From: Verrucomicrobia bacterium UBA740
GTDB lineage: Bacteria; Verrucomicrobiota; Kiritimatiellia; RFP12; UBA1067
NCBI GenBank assembly: GCA_002298665.1
Contig: DBKW01000088.1
Span: 2,673 to 25,240 of the forward strand
Reading direction: 5' to 3'
Length of the DNA stretch: 22,568 nt
In this document: one piece after another, positions 7,108 to 14,522 of the stretch
Layout: each line of letters begins with the position of its first letter
Position numbering within the stretch: the stretch's first letter is position 1
The notes under the pieces: model-generated
Seen by the model: the letters and a program-made list of their open reading frames with translations, nothing else
Database searches by the model: none
Told to the model about the DNA's origin: nothing
Translations under genes and position numbers: made by a program

Positions 7108-8046
7108 ATGCTGGAAAACGTCTCGTTCACGAACAACCAAAGCGGCGTCCGATTGGATGCCGCTTTAGTCGCGGCGTTCCCGACGACGACCAAAGCGTTT
7201 GCGCGCGAAGCGGTCGCCTCCGGCGCCGTCACGGTGAACGGACATCTCGTCCCAAAAGGACGCCGGCTCAAAGGCGGCGAACGGATTGCGGTCTCCCGCC
7301 TGCCCGAAGCCCGCGACAACACGGTCGCCCCCAATGCCGCGGTGGATCCCCATGTCATCTATGCGGACGAGGCGCTGCTGGGATGCGACAAGCCGGCCGG
7401 GATGCCCGTACAGCCCCTGTCGCACACCGAAACGGACACGCTCGCGAACGGCGTCGTGGCGCGGTATCCGGAATGCGCGCCGCTCGGCGACCGGCCCCTT
7501 CTGGCGGGCGCCATCCACCGCATCGATGCCGACACCTCCGGGCTCGTCCTCGTCGCGCGAACAGCCGCCGCGTTCGCGGCGTTGCGCGCCCAATTCGCCG
7601 CGCAGACCGTCGAAAAGACCTATCTCGCGCTCGTGGAGGGAAACTACGCCGCCGGCGCGACCCTCGAAAACGACCTCGCGCACGACCCGTCCATTCCCTT
7701 CTGCCGGATGATCGACGCGCACCACAACCGGCTCTGCGAAAGCGAAAAACGCCGTCTGCGTCCCCTGCATGCCGTCACGCGCTACGAACCCGTCGGCCAT
7801 ACGCGCGCCGGGAACGAGGACCGCACACTCCTGCGCATCACCATCTTCACGGGCGTCACCCACCAGATCCGTGCGCAACTCGCCCTGTCGGGCATCCACA
7901 TCGTCAACGACCGCCTCTACGGCGCGTTCGCGGTCGAGAACCAGACGGGGCACTGTCTGCACGCCCTCGCCGCGGCGTTTGTCCACCCCGCGACGGGACG
8001 CCCCTTCAAAATCGAGACGCCCCTCCCGGACTGGGCCCGCCTGTAA
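7108..8046 (+). CDS. RluA-family 23S rRNA/tRNA pseudouridine synthase
   Basis: The 312-aa product has an N-terminal S4-type RNA-binding region (about residues 13-62; GVRLDAALVAAFP, then SGAVTVNGHLVPKGRRLKGG). The RluA catalytic domain includes LLGCDKPAGMPVQP, the active-site motif HRIDADTSGL (Asp at about 140), TVEKTYLALVEG, and TGVTHQIRAQLALSGIHIVN. The family converts specific uridines in rRNA or tRNA to pseudouridine. The motifs fit the RluC/RluD branch, but the target base cannot be assigned from sequence. HRID replaces the commoner HRLD, a conservative change. It lies between the lipoprotein gene and the Smr gene with 1-3 nt gaps, so it is part of one polycistronic unit. Confidence 0.93.
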   Translation: MLENVSFTNNQSGVRLDAALVAAFPTTTKAFAREAVASGAVTVNGHLVPKGRRLKGGERIAVSRLPEARDNTVAPNAAVDPHVIYADEALLGCDKPAGMPVQPLSHTETDTLANGVVARYPECAPLGDRPLLAGAIHRIDADTSGLVLVARTAAAFAALRAQFAAQTVEKTYLALVEGNYAAGATLENDLAHDPSIPFCRMIDAHHNRLCESEKRRLRPLHAVTRYEPVGHTRAGNEDRTLLRITIFTGVTHQIRAQLALSGIHIVNDRLYGAFAVENQTGHCLHALAAAFVHPATGRPFKIETPLPDWARL

Positions 8047-8047
8047 A

Positions 8048-8389
8048 ATGAGAACCATCCCCGAATACGACCTGCACCCCCGCGGCACCCATGTGGACGC
8101 CGCGCTCGCGTCCCTTGACCGCTATATCTCGTCCGCACGCGCACATGGCCCGTCCCTTTTCGCCGTCATAACCGGCTACGGCTCGAGCGGCGGCACCTCG
8201 CGCATCAAGGAAGCCGTCCTCGCCGCCTGCGCCGTCTACAGGCGCCAGAACCACATCCGCGGCTATCTGGACGGCGAGTATGCGGGCGACATCTTCTCCA
8301 CGCAGGCACTCGCCTTCCCCCTCATGGCCGAGCTGCCGCCCCTCTACAAGCGTTCCCCCAACCCGGGGCTCGTGTTCATCTGCATCTGA
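8048..8389 (+). CDS. Smr-domain protein
   Basis: A 113-aa protein consisting almost entirely of a small MutS-related (Smr) domain. The DLHPRGTHVDAALASLDRYI start carries the conserved DLH, and VITGYGSSGGTSRIKEAV corresponds to the TGxGxxSxGG-type nucleic-acid-binding/nicking loop. Stand-alone Smr proteins act on nucleic acid; roles proposed for the family include DNA nicking and cleavage of mRNA at collided ribosomes. The start ATG is one base after the rluA stop, with no clear Shine-Dalgarno sequence, so expression probably depends on coupling to rluA. The C-terminal tail (about residues 80-113) is not typical Smr sequence and is unassigned. Confidence 0.82.
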   Translation: MRTIPEYDLHPRGTHVDAALASLDRYISSARAHGPSLFAVITGYGSSGGTSRIKEAVLAACAVYRRQNHIRGYLDGEYAGDIFSTQALAFPLMAELPPLYKRSPNPGLVFICI

Positions 8390-8400
8390 AGAAAGGCATT

Positions 8401-9312
8401 ATGACGAAAAAAACCGAAGATCCCGAAGAACTGCAGCTCAAGGTGCTGCTCTTCAACGTTCAAACCTGGGAATGCATCATGCGCGCCTGTCGGAATAAGG
8501 GAATGTTTACCGCGCTCGATCCGCACGGCACGTACGCCACCTTTTTCAAGGGCTTCCCGCTCCACGGCATGAAGGTTCTGTGGGACGAAAACTCGCTCAC
8601 CTCGAGATTTTCGCTGACCCCGGAGTTGCAGGAGTCCATCGCGAAATTGGACCCCTACGTCTTTCATATGCAAGAACTCGGCATGATCGTCGAACGCTAT
8701 GCCACGGCCTGTTCGCGCGTCTACGGTGCGCTGACCTATCTGGACTTCACGGACATTCTTCTCGGGCTCGAGGAATTCGATCCTTTGATTTCCCTGAACG
8801 AAATCAAGTATATGATCACGACCCCCACGCTCAGCCCCTACGCGAAATATCTGGTCGACAGCGAACATACGATTATTTACAATCCCTGTCTGTTCGACCT
8901 GGAGAAGGAAGATTACTGGCCGGACGTCAGACAATTCATTTCGGAATCCGCCAAGCACCCCCGCTGGAAGCCCCGCACGAAAAGGGATCTCTACAAATAT
9001 TCCGGGACCTATGCAGGCGGGAAACCGAGCCAAGCGCTCGAAAAGCTCCTGATCGCCGAGTGGGGACTCAACACGGACCTTCCCATGGACCCGGTTTACC
9101 TCAATCTCTACCGCTCGTTCGCCAACGGCGGATCCGTCGGCGACCATTTGGAGTCCATCGCGCCCTTCCTCGCGCCGGATCCCTTGGAGGGCGGTCCGGA
9201 AACCTTGCGCCTCATCAGCGCAATCTCCGCCGCGGAGAAAGACTTCCGGAACCCGCGCCTGGGCGGATTCCGCCGCGGAGAACAGGAGTCCAGGCGCGCG
9301 CGCAAGGCCTGA
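8401..9312 (+). CDS. Hypothetical protein, 303 aa, unrecognised
   Basis: I do not recognise the family. The product looks soluble and folded: no signal peptide, no long hydrophobic segment, and an even mix of aromatic and charged residues (for example LLFNVQTWECIMRACRNKGM and YVFHMQELGMIVERYATACS). A basic Arg-rich tail of about 15 residues closes the protein. GAAAGG stands just before the ATG, and the gene begins 11 nt after the Smr gene, so it is last in the operon. By eye the coding sequence looks somewhat less GC-rich than its neighbours, which might mean a different history, but this was not measured. The palindromic repeat array begins about 50 nt after its stop. Confidence 0.75.
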   Translation: MTKKTEDPEELQLKVLLFNVQTWECIMRACRNKGMFTALDPHGTYATFFKGFPLHGMKVLWDENSLTSRFSLTPELQESIAKLDPYVFHMQELGMIVERYATACSRVYGALTYLDFTDILLGLEEFDPLISLNEIKYMITTPTLSPYAKYLVDSEHTIIYNPCLFDLEKEDYWPDVRQFISESAKHPRWKPRTKRDLYKYSGTYAGGKPSQALEKLLIAEWGLNTDLPMDPVYLNLYRSFANGGSVGDHLESIAPFLAPDPLEGGPETLRLISAISAAEKDFRNPRLGGFRRGEQESRRARKA

Positions 9313-9360
9313 ATTCTGTTTCAGGTACCCCCTATTCGGACCTCCTCCCCATCCCCATTC

Positions 9361-9534
9361 CAAGAGACCGTGGTCTCTTGGTGCTGAGACCGTGGTCTCT
9401 TGCTCTGGAGACCGTGGTCTCTTGCCCCTGAGACCGTGGTCTCTTGACTGAGAGACCGTGGTCTCTTGGTGCTGAGACCGTGGTCTTTTGTCCCTGAGAC
9501 CGTGGTCTCTTGATCGAGAGACCACGGTCTCCCG
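9361..9534. repeat. Eight-unit tandem array of 17-bp palindromes, 22-bp period
   Basis: Units GAGACCGTGGTCTCTTG begin at 9364, 9386, 9408, 9430, 9452, 9474, 9496 and 9518, each exactly 22 bp from the last. They are separated by 5-bp variable spacers (gtgct, ctctg, cccct, actga, gtgct, tccct, atcga). Each core is GAGACC-GT-GGTCTC. The first unit extends to a perfect 9-bp-arm palindrome (CAAGAGACC/GGTCTCTTG). Unit 6 has one change (GGTCTT) that breaks an arm; unit 8 has the reversed centre (AC) and a diverged end. The array lies between the 3' ends of convergent transcription units. It could serve as a bidirectional terminator, a REP/BIME-like element or a protein-binding array. The remaining non-coding bases up to 9600 show nothing else. 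Confidence 0.95.
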
Positions 9535-9600
9535 TGCATACCACTGTGTCCAGAGAATAATGCCGCCGCGCGGACGGCTTTTCCCGCTCCTTTATCTGGA

Positions 9601-10617
9601 TTACACGTTGCCCAAGACGTCCACGCCCGGCTGGAGGGGGCGTCCGCGCAAGAACGCGCCGCCGTCCATGGGTCCGCCGCCTTCGGGCTTGAGTTCTGTC
9701 AGCAAAAGCGCCGTATCCCCGCATTTGACGAGCGGTCCCGGCGGCAAGGCGCTCTCGCCTTTCTCGCGCACGGCGGACGCCTTCAGTATCGTCCCGGGCG
9801 CGGCGTTTTTCCAGGCGTCCTCCATCTTGTTGACGATCCGCGCGCGCAAAATGACGAGGCGCCCCGTATTGCCCTTGCGGCGGAAACGTTCCGGCAAGAA
9901 GGTGTAGCAGGCCGGCCAGGGGGTGTAGGCGCGGATTTTGCGCTCGATCTCCAGAACGGGCGCCGCCCAGTCGATGAGTCCGTCGGACTTCTTCAGCTTG
10001 CGCACGTACGTCGCTTCGGCATTGTCTTGGGGGACGCTTGGCGGCAGGGCGTTGCACCCCATCAGTTTCAGCGTCTTGGCGAGCGCAACCCCGCCCGTGA
10101 TCGCGAGACCTTCCATCAGTTCACCGCCGGTCGCATCCATGTAAATCGGCTCGTAGCGCTGGTACATGATGGGGCCGTCGTCGAGCCCCGGGCCCATCCG
10201 CATGATCGTCACGCCCGTCACCCGGTCGCCCGCGGCGATGGCCGCGGCGACAGGCGCCGCGCCGCGATATTTCGGCAAAAGAGAGAAATGGCAGTTTATG
10301 CAACCGAAAAGCGGTAGTTCCAGCACCGGCTTCTTGAGGATTTGCCCGTAGGCCACCACCACGGCGACATCCGGCTTCCACTCCCGCAGTTTCGCCAGAG
10401 CTTCGTCGCTGTTCACGCTTTCAGGCGAAATAACCGACTCCCCCAGCCCGTTCGCAAGCGCAAAAGCCTTGCACGGACACGGTGTCAGCGTCTTGCCGCG
10501 CCCGGCCGGACGGTCCGGCTGCGTCACGACGCCCACGACATCCAGCTCCTTTTCGCGCAAAATCGCGCGCAGGCACGTGGCCGACGCGGCGGAAGAACCC
10601 ATAAAAACTATTCGCAT
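9601..10617 (-). CDS. fmt: Methionyl-tRNA formyltransferase
   Basis: The 338-aa product formylates Met-tRNAfMet using 10-formyl-THF for translation initiation. The N-terminal formyl-transferase domain shows MRIVFMGSSAASATCLRAIL, VVTQPDRPAGRGKTLTPCPC, VVVAYGQILKKPVLELP, and the catalytic INCHFSLLPKYRGAAPV (Asn and His near residues 108-110). MGPGLDDGPI provides the conserved Asp. The C-terminal OB-like tRNA-binding domain begins near ATYVRKLKKSDGLIDW and runs to the end. The protein is slightly longer than E. coli Fmt (315 aa). The ATG at 10617 lacks a Shine-Dalgarno sequence, and a TATAAT ends 10 nt upstream, implying a leader of only about 3 nt. The usual partner def (peptide deformylase) is not adjacent. 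Confidence 0.96.
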   Translation of the reverse strand: MRIVFMGSSAASATCLRAILREKELDVVGVVTQPDRPAGRGKTLTPCPCKAFALANGLGESVISPESVNSDEALAKLREWKPDVAVVVAYGQILKKPVLELPLFGCINCHFSLLPKYRGAAPVAAAIAAGDRVTGVTIMRMGPGLDDGPIMYQRYEPIYMDATGGELMEGLAITGGVALAKTLKLMGCNALPPSVPQDNAEATYVRKLKKSDGLIDWAAPVLEIERKIRAYTPWPACYTFLPERFRRKGNTGRLVILRARIVNKMEDAWKNAAPGTILKASAVREKGESALPPGPLVKCGDTALLLTELKPEGGGPMDGGAFLRGRPLQPGVDVLGNV

Positions 10618-10627
10618 ATTTCCGGAT

Positions 10628-10633
10628 ATTATA
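10628..10633 (-). promoter_or_regulatory. -10 element of fmt (near-leaderless)
   Basis: The minus-strand sequence TTTTTGGTATAAT is an exact TATAAT with a TGG extension, ending 10 nt before the fmt ATG. The -35 position (TAGCAT, 10651-10656) is weak. Together with the tgt and icd promoters it forms a near-identical set. Confidence 0.6.
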
Positions 10634-10730
10634 CCAAAAACAGGGCGATTATGCTAGAACTACCCGTTATTGGACCAGGTTCCGCCGGAACGCTTCGACC
10701 CACGCATACGGAATTCCATACCACCGTCCC

Positions 10731-10747
10731 CGCGGCGTTTCGCCGCG
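10731..10747 (-). terminator. Hairpin after the secY-gtrA unit
   Basis: CGCGGCG and CGCCGCG (7-bp perfect arms, 3-nt loop) begin only 3 nt after the stop codon of the GtrA-family gene. There is no T-run, so it may act as a weak terminator or an mRNA 3'-end stabiliser. The remaining ~110 nt up to fmt hold only the fmt promoter. Confidence 0.45.
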
Positions 10748-10749
10748 CC

Positions 10750-11241
10750 TTAGTGCGCAAAGACGAGAAACCGCCGCGCGACGTAGTTCAACGCAAAGGA
10801 AAAGGCGATTTGCACAAGCGCCGCGAGGGACGTCATGAGCCCGAACGCCGTAATCAGCCACGACCCGGCCAGCGCGGCCAGAACCATCGCCAGCGCCGAT
10901 ATCGCCACGAAAAGCGCCAGTTCCACATACCACCTGTGCCGCCCGGGCGTGAAGACGAAAAGACGGTTCAAGACCCAGCAAAACAGGTTCGAAACGCAAA
11001 ACGCCAGCGCCGTCGCCACAAAAAAGTAGGTCCCCCGCAGGGCGTCCGAGATGTCCGCGGCCGGCAGCTTGAGCAACCGCACCGCCCAATCGTCAGGCGT
11101 CAGGCACTTCAAGACGGTGGCGGCGAGGATGTAGAACACGACAATCTGCACAAAAGTCGAAAGTACGCCTATGACGGCGTACTTTACGAACTGCGCGAAG
11201 GCACCCGCCTCGCGCGAGAGAAACCTGCGGAACGCGGACAT
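10750..11241 (-). CDS. GtrA-family small membrane protein
   Basis: The 163-aa product has the four-helix layout of the GtrA family. It has FVKYAVIGVLSTFVQIVVFY near the start, a second helix ending FCVSNLFCWVLNRLFVF (the typical Asn/Arg-Phe-x-Phe pattern), and two more helices before NYVARRFLVF at the C-terminus. GtrA-like proteins are linked to flipping or moving polyprenyl-linked sugars during cell-surface polysaccharide or teichoic acid glycosylation. The start ATG shares one base with the secY stop (TGATG), so translation is coupled to secY. The loop between helices 1 and 2 (DDWAVRLLKLPAADISDALR) is longer than usual. No glycosyltransferase gene is nearby to identify the substrate. Confidence 0.85.
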   Translation of the reverse strand: MSAFRRFLSREAGAFAQFVKYAVIGVLSTFVQIVVFYILAATVLKCLTPDDWAVRLLKLPAADISDALRGTYFFVATALAFCVSNLFCWVLNRLFVFTPGRHRWYVELALFVAISALAMVLAALAGSWLITAFGLMTSLAALVQIAFSFALNYVARRFLVFAH

Positions 11242-12644
11242 CAGACGCCACCACGTCCCCGAAGGGACCCATGACTCAGGAAGCCCTCGTACTTGCGCAC
11301 CAAGAGATGGGACTCCATGATGCGCAGGGTATCCAGCGCGACGCCCACGATGATGAGGAGCGACGTGCCGCCGAAGAAGCTGGCGATGGACCACGGAATG
11401 CTTAGCCCGCCCATCAGCAACATCGGGATCAAGGCGATGACCAGCAGCCCCACGCCGCCGATAAGCGTGATTTTCGTCATGAGGGAGTCCAAATACTCCG
11501 CCGTCTCGCGGCCCGGACGGATTCCCGGCACGTAGCTACCGTCCTTCTTCAGATTTTCCGAAATATCTACCGCGTTGAACTGCGTGGCGACCCAGAAGAA
11601 GGTGAAGAAGAGGATGAGCGCGGCGTAAACGCTCAAGTGGAGCGGCGTCATCTCCGAAAGTTCATGCGCGAAGCGGTAAAGCGCGCCGCGGAAGCCCGTA
11701 TCCGCCGAATTGGTGACCTTCATGATCAGGGCGGACGGAATCTGAATCAGCGGCTGGGCGAAGATGATCGGCATGACGCCCGTGTAGTTCACGCGCAGAG
11801 GCATGAACGTCTGCTGCATGCCGTAGCTGTTGCCGCCCACGACCGAACGCCGCGTCGAATGGATCGTCACCTTGCGCACCCCCTGCGTCAACATGACCGT
11901 GCCCATGACGACGAGCAGGAAGAAGATCACGAGAATCACGAGTTCCGCATAGCTCGCCTGCGCCGTGCCCGCCGCGCCGCTCACGCCGAAATAGCGTTCC
12001 CACGCCGCGAAAAGCGCCGAAGGCAGACGGGAGGTGATGTTGATCATGATGATGAGCGAAGCGCCGTTCCCGATGCCGAACGTCGTGATCTGGTCCGCGA
12101 TCCACATGACGAAGAGCGAGGCCGACGTCATGCCGATGACCGTCATCAGGTTGAAACCGAGACCCGGATTGACGACAATGGACTGCCCTTCAGGAAGCGC
12201 AATGCCGAGCGCCGCAGGGTGCGAAAGCGCCGTCGCGATGCCCCAGGCCTGGATGACGCAGAGGACAATCGTCAGATAACGCGTAATCTGCGCCAGTTGC
12301 TGGCGGCCCGACTCGCCGTCCTTCTTCAGCTTCTCGAGCGCCGGAATGACGGACGAGAGGAGCTGGATGACGATCTGCGCCGAAATGTAGGGCCAGATGG
12401 AGAGGAATCCGATCGCGCACTGCCCAAGGGCACCGCCCGTGAAGACCTCGAACCAGTCCAAGAGACCGCCCTGGGAACTTTCCTTGAAGTTGGAAATGAT
12501 CTCGTTCAGCACGGTCCAGTCCACGCCCGGCGTCGGAACCTGCGAAATCAAGCGGCACACGAACACGAGTCCGAGCGTAATCAATATTTTCTTGCGCAGC
12601 TCGGGAATCCGGAACGCGTTCGAAAAACCTTTTGTCATTGACAT
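11241..12644 (-). CDS. secY: Protein translocase channel subunit SecY
   Basis: The 467-aa product is a full-length SecY (E. coli 443 aa), the inner-membrane protein-conducting channel. Landmarks in order: RIPELRKKILITLGLVFVCR, SQVPTPGVD, SIWPYISAQIVIQLLSSVIP, GESGRQQLAQITRYLTIVL, TTFGIGNGASLIIMINI, VVGGNSYGMQQTFMPLRVNY then TGVMPIIFA, FNAVDISENLKKDGSYVPGI then RPGRETAEYLD, and FFGGTSLLIIVGVALDTLRI. The C-terminal tail is ESHLLVRKYEGFLSHG. I chose the ATG at 12644; a second ATG lies 6 nt downstream. GGAAAG about 10 nt upstream favours the first. The gene has its own near-consensus promoter and is not embedded in a ribosomal-protein operon: metY is upstream and a GtrA-family gene overlaps its stop. 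The longer open frame upstream of 12644 is antisense noise. Confidence 0.97.
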   Translation of the reverse strand: MSMTKGFSNAFRIPELRKKILITLGLVFVCRLISQVPTPGVDWTVLNEIISNFKESSQGGLLDWFEVFTGGALGQCAIGFLSIWPYISAQIVIQLLSSVIPALEKLKKDGESGRQQLAQITRYLTIVLCVIQAWGIATALSHPAALGIALPEGQSIVVNPGLGFNLMTVIGMTSASLFVMWIADQITTFGIGNGASLIIMINITSRLPSALFAAWERYFGVSGAAGTAQASYAELVILVIFFLLVVMGTVMLTQGVRKVTIHSTRRSVVGGNSYGMQQTFMPLRVNYTGVMPIIFAQPLIQIPSALIMKVTNSADTGFRGALYRFAHELSEMTPLHLSVYAALILFFTFFWVATQFNAVDISENLKKDGSYVPGIRPGRETAEYLDSLMTKITLIGGVGLLVIALIPMLLMGGLSIPWSIASFFGGTSLLIIVGVALDTLRIMESHLLVRKYEGFLSHGSLRGRGGV

Positions 12645-12678
12645 GTTGCTATTCTTTCCTTTAGAAAATACTCGTACA

Positions 12679-12707
12679 ATTATACCAATTTGCGGCTCAT
12701 TTTTCAA
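12679..12707 (-). promoter_or_regulatory. secY promoter
   Basis: On the minus strand TTGAAA (12702-12707), a 17-nt spacer and TATAAT (12679-12684) with a TGG extension make one of the best sigma70-type promoters in the window. The predicted leader is about 27 nt and contains GGAAAG. It begins almost directly after the metY stop, so secY is transcribed independently. Confidence 0.8.
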
Positions 12708-12730
12708 GGACGCGTTTTCAAAACATGCGC

Positions 12731-14005
12731 TTAAACCTTCTGAAGCGCCTGGTCGAGGTCTGCAATCAGGTCTTCGGGGTCTTCCAGGCCGATCGAAAGA
12801 CGGATGAGATCGGGCGGGATTCCCGCCGCTTTGAGCTGCTCGTCCGTCAATTGCCGGTGGGTGTGCGAAGCCGGGTGCAGAACGCAGCTCCAGGCGTCCG
12901 CCACATGCGTCACGATGCCGATGAGCTTGAGGCTGTCCATGAACTTGACGGACGCCTCGCGGCCGCCCTTTATGCCGAATGTCATGACGCCGCACGGGGA
13001 GGGACCGTCGAACTGCTTTTCGAGCAGCGCATGGTAGGGGCTGTCCGGCAGGCCGGCGAAGTGGACCCAGGCGACTTTCTCCTGCCCCTTGAGCCAGGAG
13101 GCCACCTTGAGCGCGCTTTCCGCATGCCGGCGAATGCGCACGTGCAGGGATTCCAGCCCCAGATTCAGGAGGTAGGAATTGAACGGCGAAGGAACCGCCC
13201 CGAAATCGCGCATGAGATGCGCCGTGCACTTCGTGATGTAGGCGAGCTTGCCGAAGGCCTTCGTGTAGCTCAGTCCGTGGTAGGAGGCGTCCGGTTCGAC
13301 AAGCCCGGGGAACTTGTCCGCGTGGGCCGTCCAGTCGAAATTGCCCGAATCCACGATGCACCCGCCGACCTGGCTGGCGTGCCCGTCCATGTACTTCGTC
13401 GTGGCGTGCGTGACGATATCGCACCCGAACCTGAACGGCCGGCACAGGACAGGCGTCGGGAACGTGTTGTCCACAATCAGCGGCACGCCGTTTTCATGCG
13501 CGATCCGGGCGAACTTCGCGATGTCCAGGATCGTTCCCGACGGGTTCGCCACCGTCTCGCCGAAAACGCACTTCGTCTCGGGCCGGAACGCCGCCCGGAT
13601 CGCCGCCTCGTCCGCCTCCGGGTCCACGAACGTGAAGTCGATGCCGAGTTTGCGCAGGGACACGTTGAAGGCGTTGAACGTCCCGCCGTAAATCTGCGTG
13701 GAACACACGACATGATCCCCCGCGCCGCAGAGATTCATGACCGCGAACGTGTTGGCGGCCTGGCCCGAACTCGTCAGAATCGCCGCGACGCCCCCTTCCA
13801 GCGCGGCGATTTTCTTCGCCACCGCATCGTTCGTCGGATTCGCCAGGCGCGTATAGAAATAGCCCGGGGCCTTGAGGTCGAACAAGTCCGCCATGTGCTG
13901 GGTCGTATCGTACTTGAACGTTGTCGACTGGCAAATCGGCATTTGCCGCGGTTCGCCGCAGGCGGGCGACCAACCGCCCTGCACGCACACTGTATCAATT
14001 TTCAT
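12731..14005 (-). CDS. metY: O-acetylhomoserine (thiol)-lyase, Cys/Met metabolism PLP enzyme
   Basis: The 424-aa product belongs to the Cys/Met-metabolism PLP-dependent family and matches the MetY branch, which makes homocysteine from O-acetylhomoserine and sulfide. Motifs: TVCVQGGWSPACGEPRQMPI, YTRLANPTNDAVAKKIAALE, EGGVAAILTSSGQAANTFAV, IVDNTFPTPVLCRPF, the PLP-lysine region THATTKYMDGHASQVGGCIV, and the MetY-type VDSGNFDWTAHADKFPGLVE and YHGLSYTKAFGKLAYITK. Length is normal for MetY (about 425-430 aa). The ATG at 14005 overlaps the DUF2062 stop by 11 nt. Upstream Shine-Dalgarno pairing is weak, so translation likely depends on coupling. No SAM riboswitch or Met box is seen before it, as expected for an internal operon gene. 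A cystathionine gamma-synthase role is possible but less likely given MetY-specific length and motifs. Confidence 0.92.
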   Translation of the reverse strand: MKIDTVCVQGGWSPACGEPRQMPICQSTTFKYDTTQHMADLFDLKAPGYFYTRLANPTNDAVAKKIAALEGGVAAILTSSGQAANTFAVMNLCGAGDHVVCSTQIYGGTFNAFNVSLRKLGIDFTFVDPEADEAAIRAAFRPETKCVFGETVANPSGTILDIAKFARIAHENGVPLIVDNTFPTPVLCRPFRFGCDIVTHATTKYMDGHASQVGGCIVDSGNFDWTAHADKFPGLVEPDASYHGLSYTKAFGKLAYITKCTAHLMRDFGAVPSPFNSYLLNLGLESLHVRIRRHAESALKVASWLKGQEKVAWVHFAGLPDSPYHALLEKQFDGPSPCGVMTFGIKGGREASVKFMDSLKLIGIVTHVADAWSCVLHPASHTHRQLTDEQLKAAGIPPDLIRLSIGLEDPEDLIADLDQALQKV

Positions 14006-14522
14006 TCCGTCGTTCTTCTTTTTTCTCGAGCCGCGCCGCACTCAACTTGCGCGCTTCCAAGACTATGCTTTTCACAAAAAAATACGTAATCGGCGTCATG
14101 ATGAGCGCCAACAGAAAGCCTCCCGCGAAAAATCCGCCCAGCACGCGCCCGCCCAGACCCGCCAGCACGCGCCACCCGTCCAGACTCCAGACCGTCGCCT
14201 CGCAAAGCCGCCCGACGACGTCCTCGCGCAGATATTCCCAGGTGAAAGGATGTCCGACAAGACGGCTCCCCACCCAGATTTGCACCGGATAGATGAAAAA
14301 TATCGTGACCGGATTCGTAATGAGCGTCCCGACCGTCGCGCCAATGCGCGAAATGCGCAACGCGACTGCCAGCGGAATGGAAACGATCAGCTGCAGGCCA
14401 AAGGGAATGAAACACCCGATGAACATGCCCAGCGCCCACCCCGCCGCTATGCGTTCGGACGAAAGTTGCTCGCCGACGATCTTTCTCCTCAGTCTCCGCA
14501 GATATAGGAGTACGCGTCTCAC
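13995..14522 (-). CDS. DUF2062-family membrane protein
   Basis: The 175-aa product starts with a GTG that overlaps the DUF1015 stop as GTGA; the frame and the basic N-terminus (RRVLLYLRRLRRKIVGEQ) support this choice. The DUF2062 signature is clear: SSERIAAGWALGMFIGCFIP then FGLQLIVSIPLAVALRISRI, and the NPVTIFFIYPVQIWVGSRLV block with the conserved Asn-Pro. A hydrophobic C-terminal helix (GFFAGGFLLALIMTPITYFF) and a Lys/Arg-rich tail follow. The family is an uncharacterised membrane family, sometimes fused to glycosyltransferases. Its function here is unknown; its place between DUF1015 and metY does not explain it. Confidence 0.85.
   Translation of the reverse strand: MRRVLLYLRRLRRKIVGEQLSSERIAAGWALGMFIGCFIPFGLQLIVSIPLAVALRISRIGATVGTLITNPVTIFFIYPVQIWVGSRLVGHPFTWEYLREDVVGRLCEATVWSLDGWRVLAGLGGRVLGGFFAGGFLLALIMTPITYFFVKSIVLEARKLSAARLEKKEERRNEN

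Noticed and set aside
8344..9525. 393-aa minus-strand protein with KRPRS/ETTVS repeats
   Set aside because: The repeats are the translated palindrome array and the remainder is antisense to the 303-aa gene; no ribosome binding site or promoter seen.
9361..9534. CRISPR array
   Set aside because: Spacers are only 5 bp, two of them are identical, the repeat is a perfect palindrome, and no cas genes are present.
12645..13445. N-terminal extension of SecY by about 267 residues
   Set aside because: The extra part is antisense-like sequence within metY in another frame, and the secY promoter and Shine-Dalgarno lie downstream of it at 12650-12707.
12645..14010. SAM riboswitch or T-box for metY
   Set aside because: metY begins inside DUF2062 with no leader, and the space after it holds only the secY promoter.
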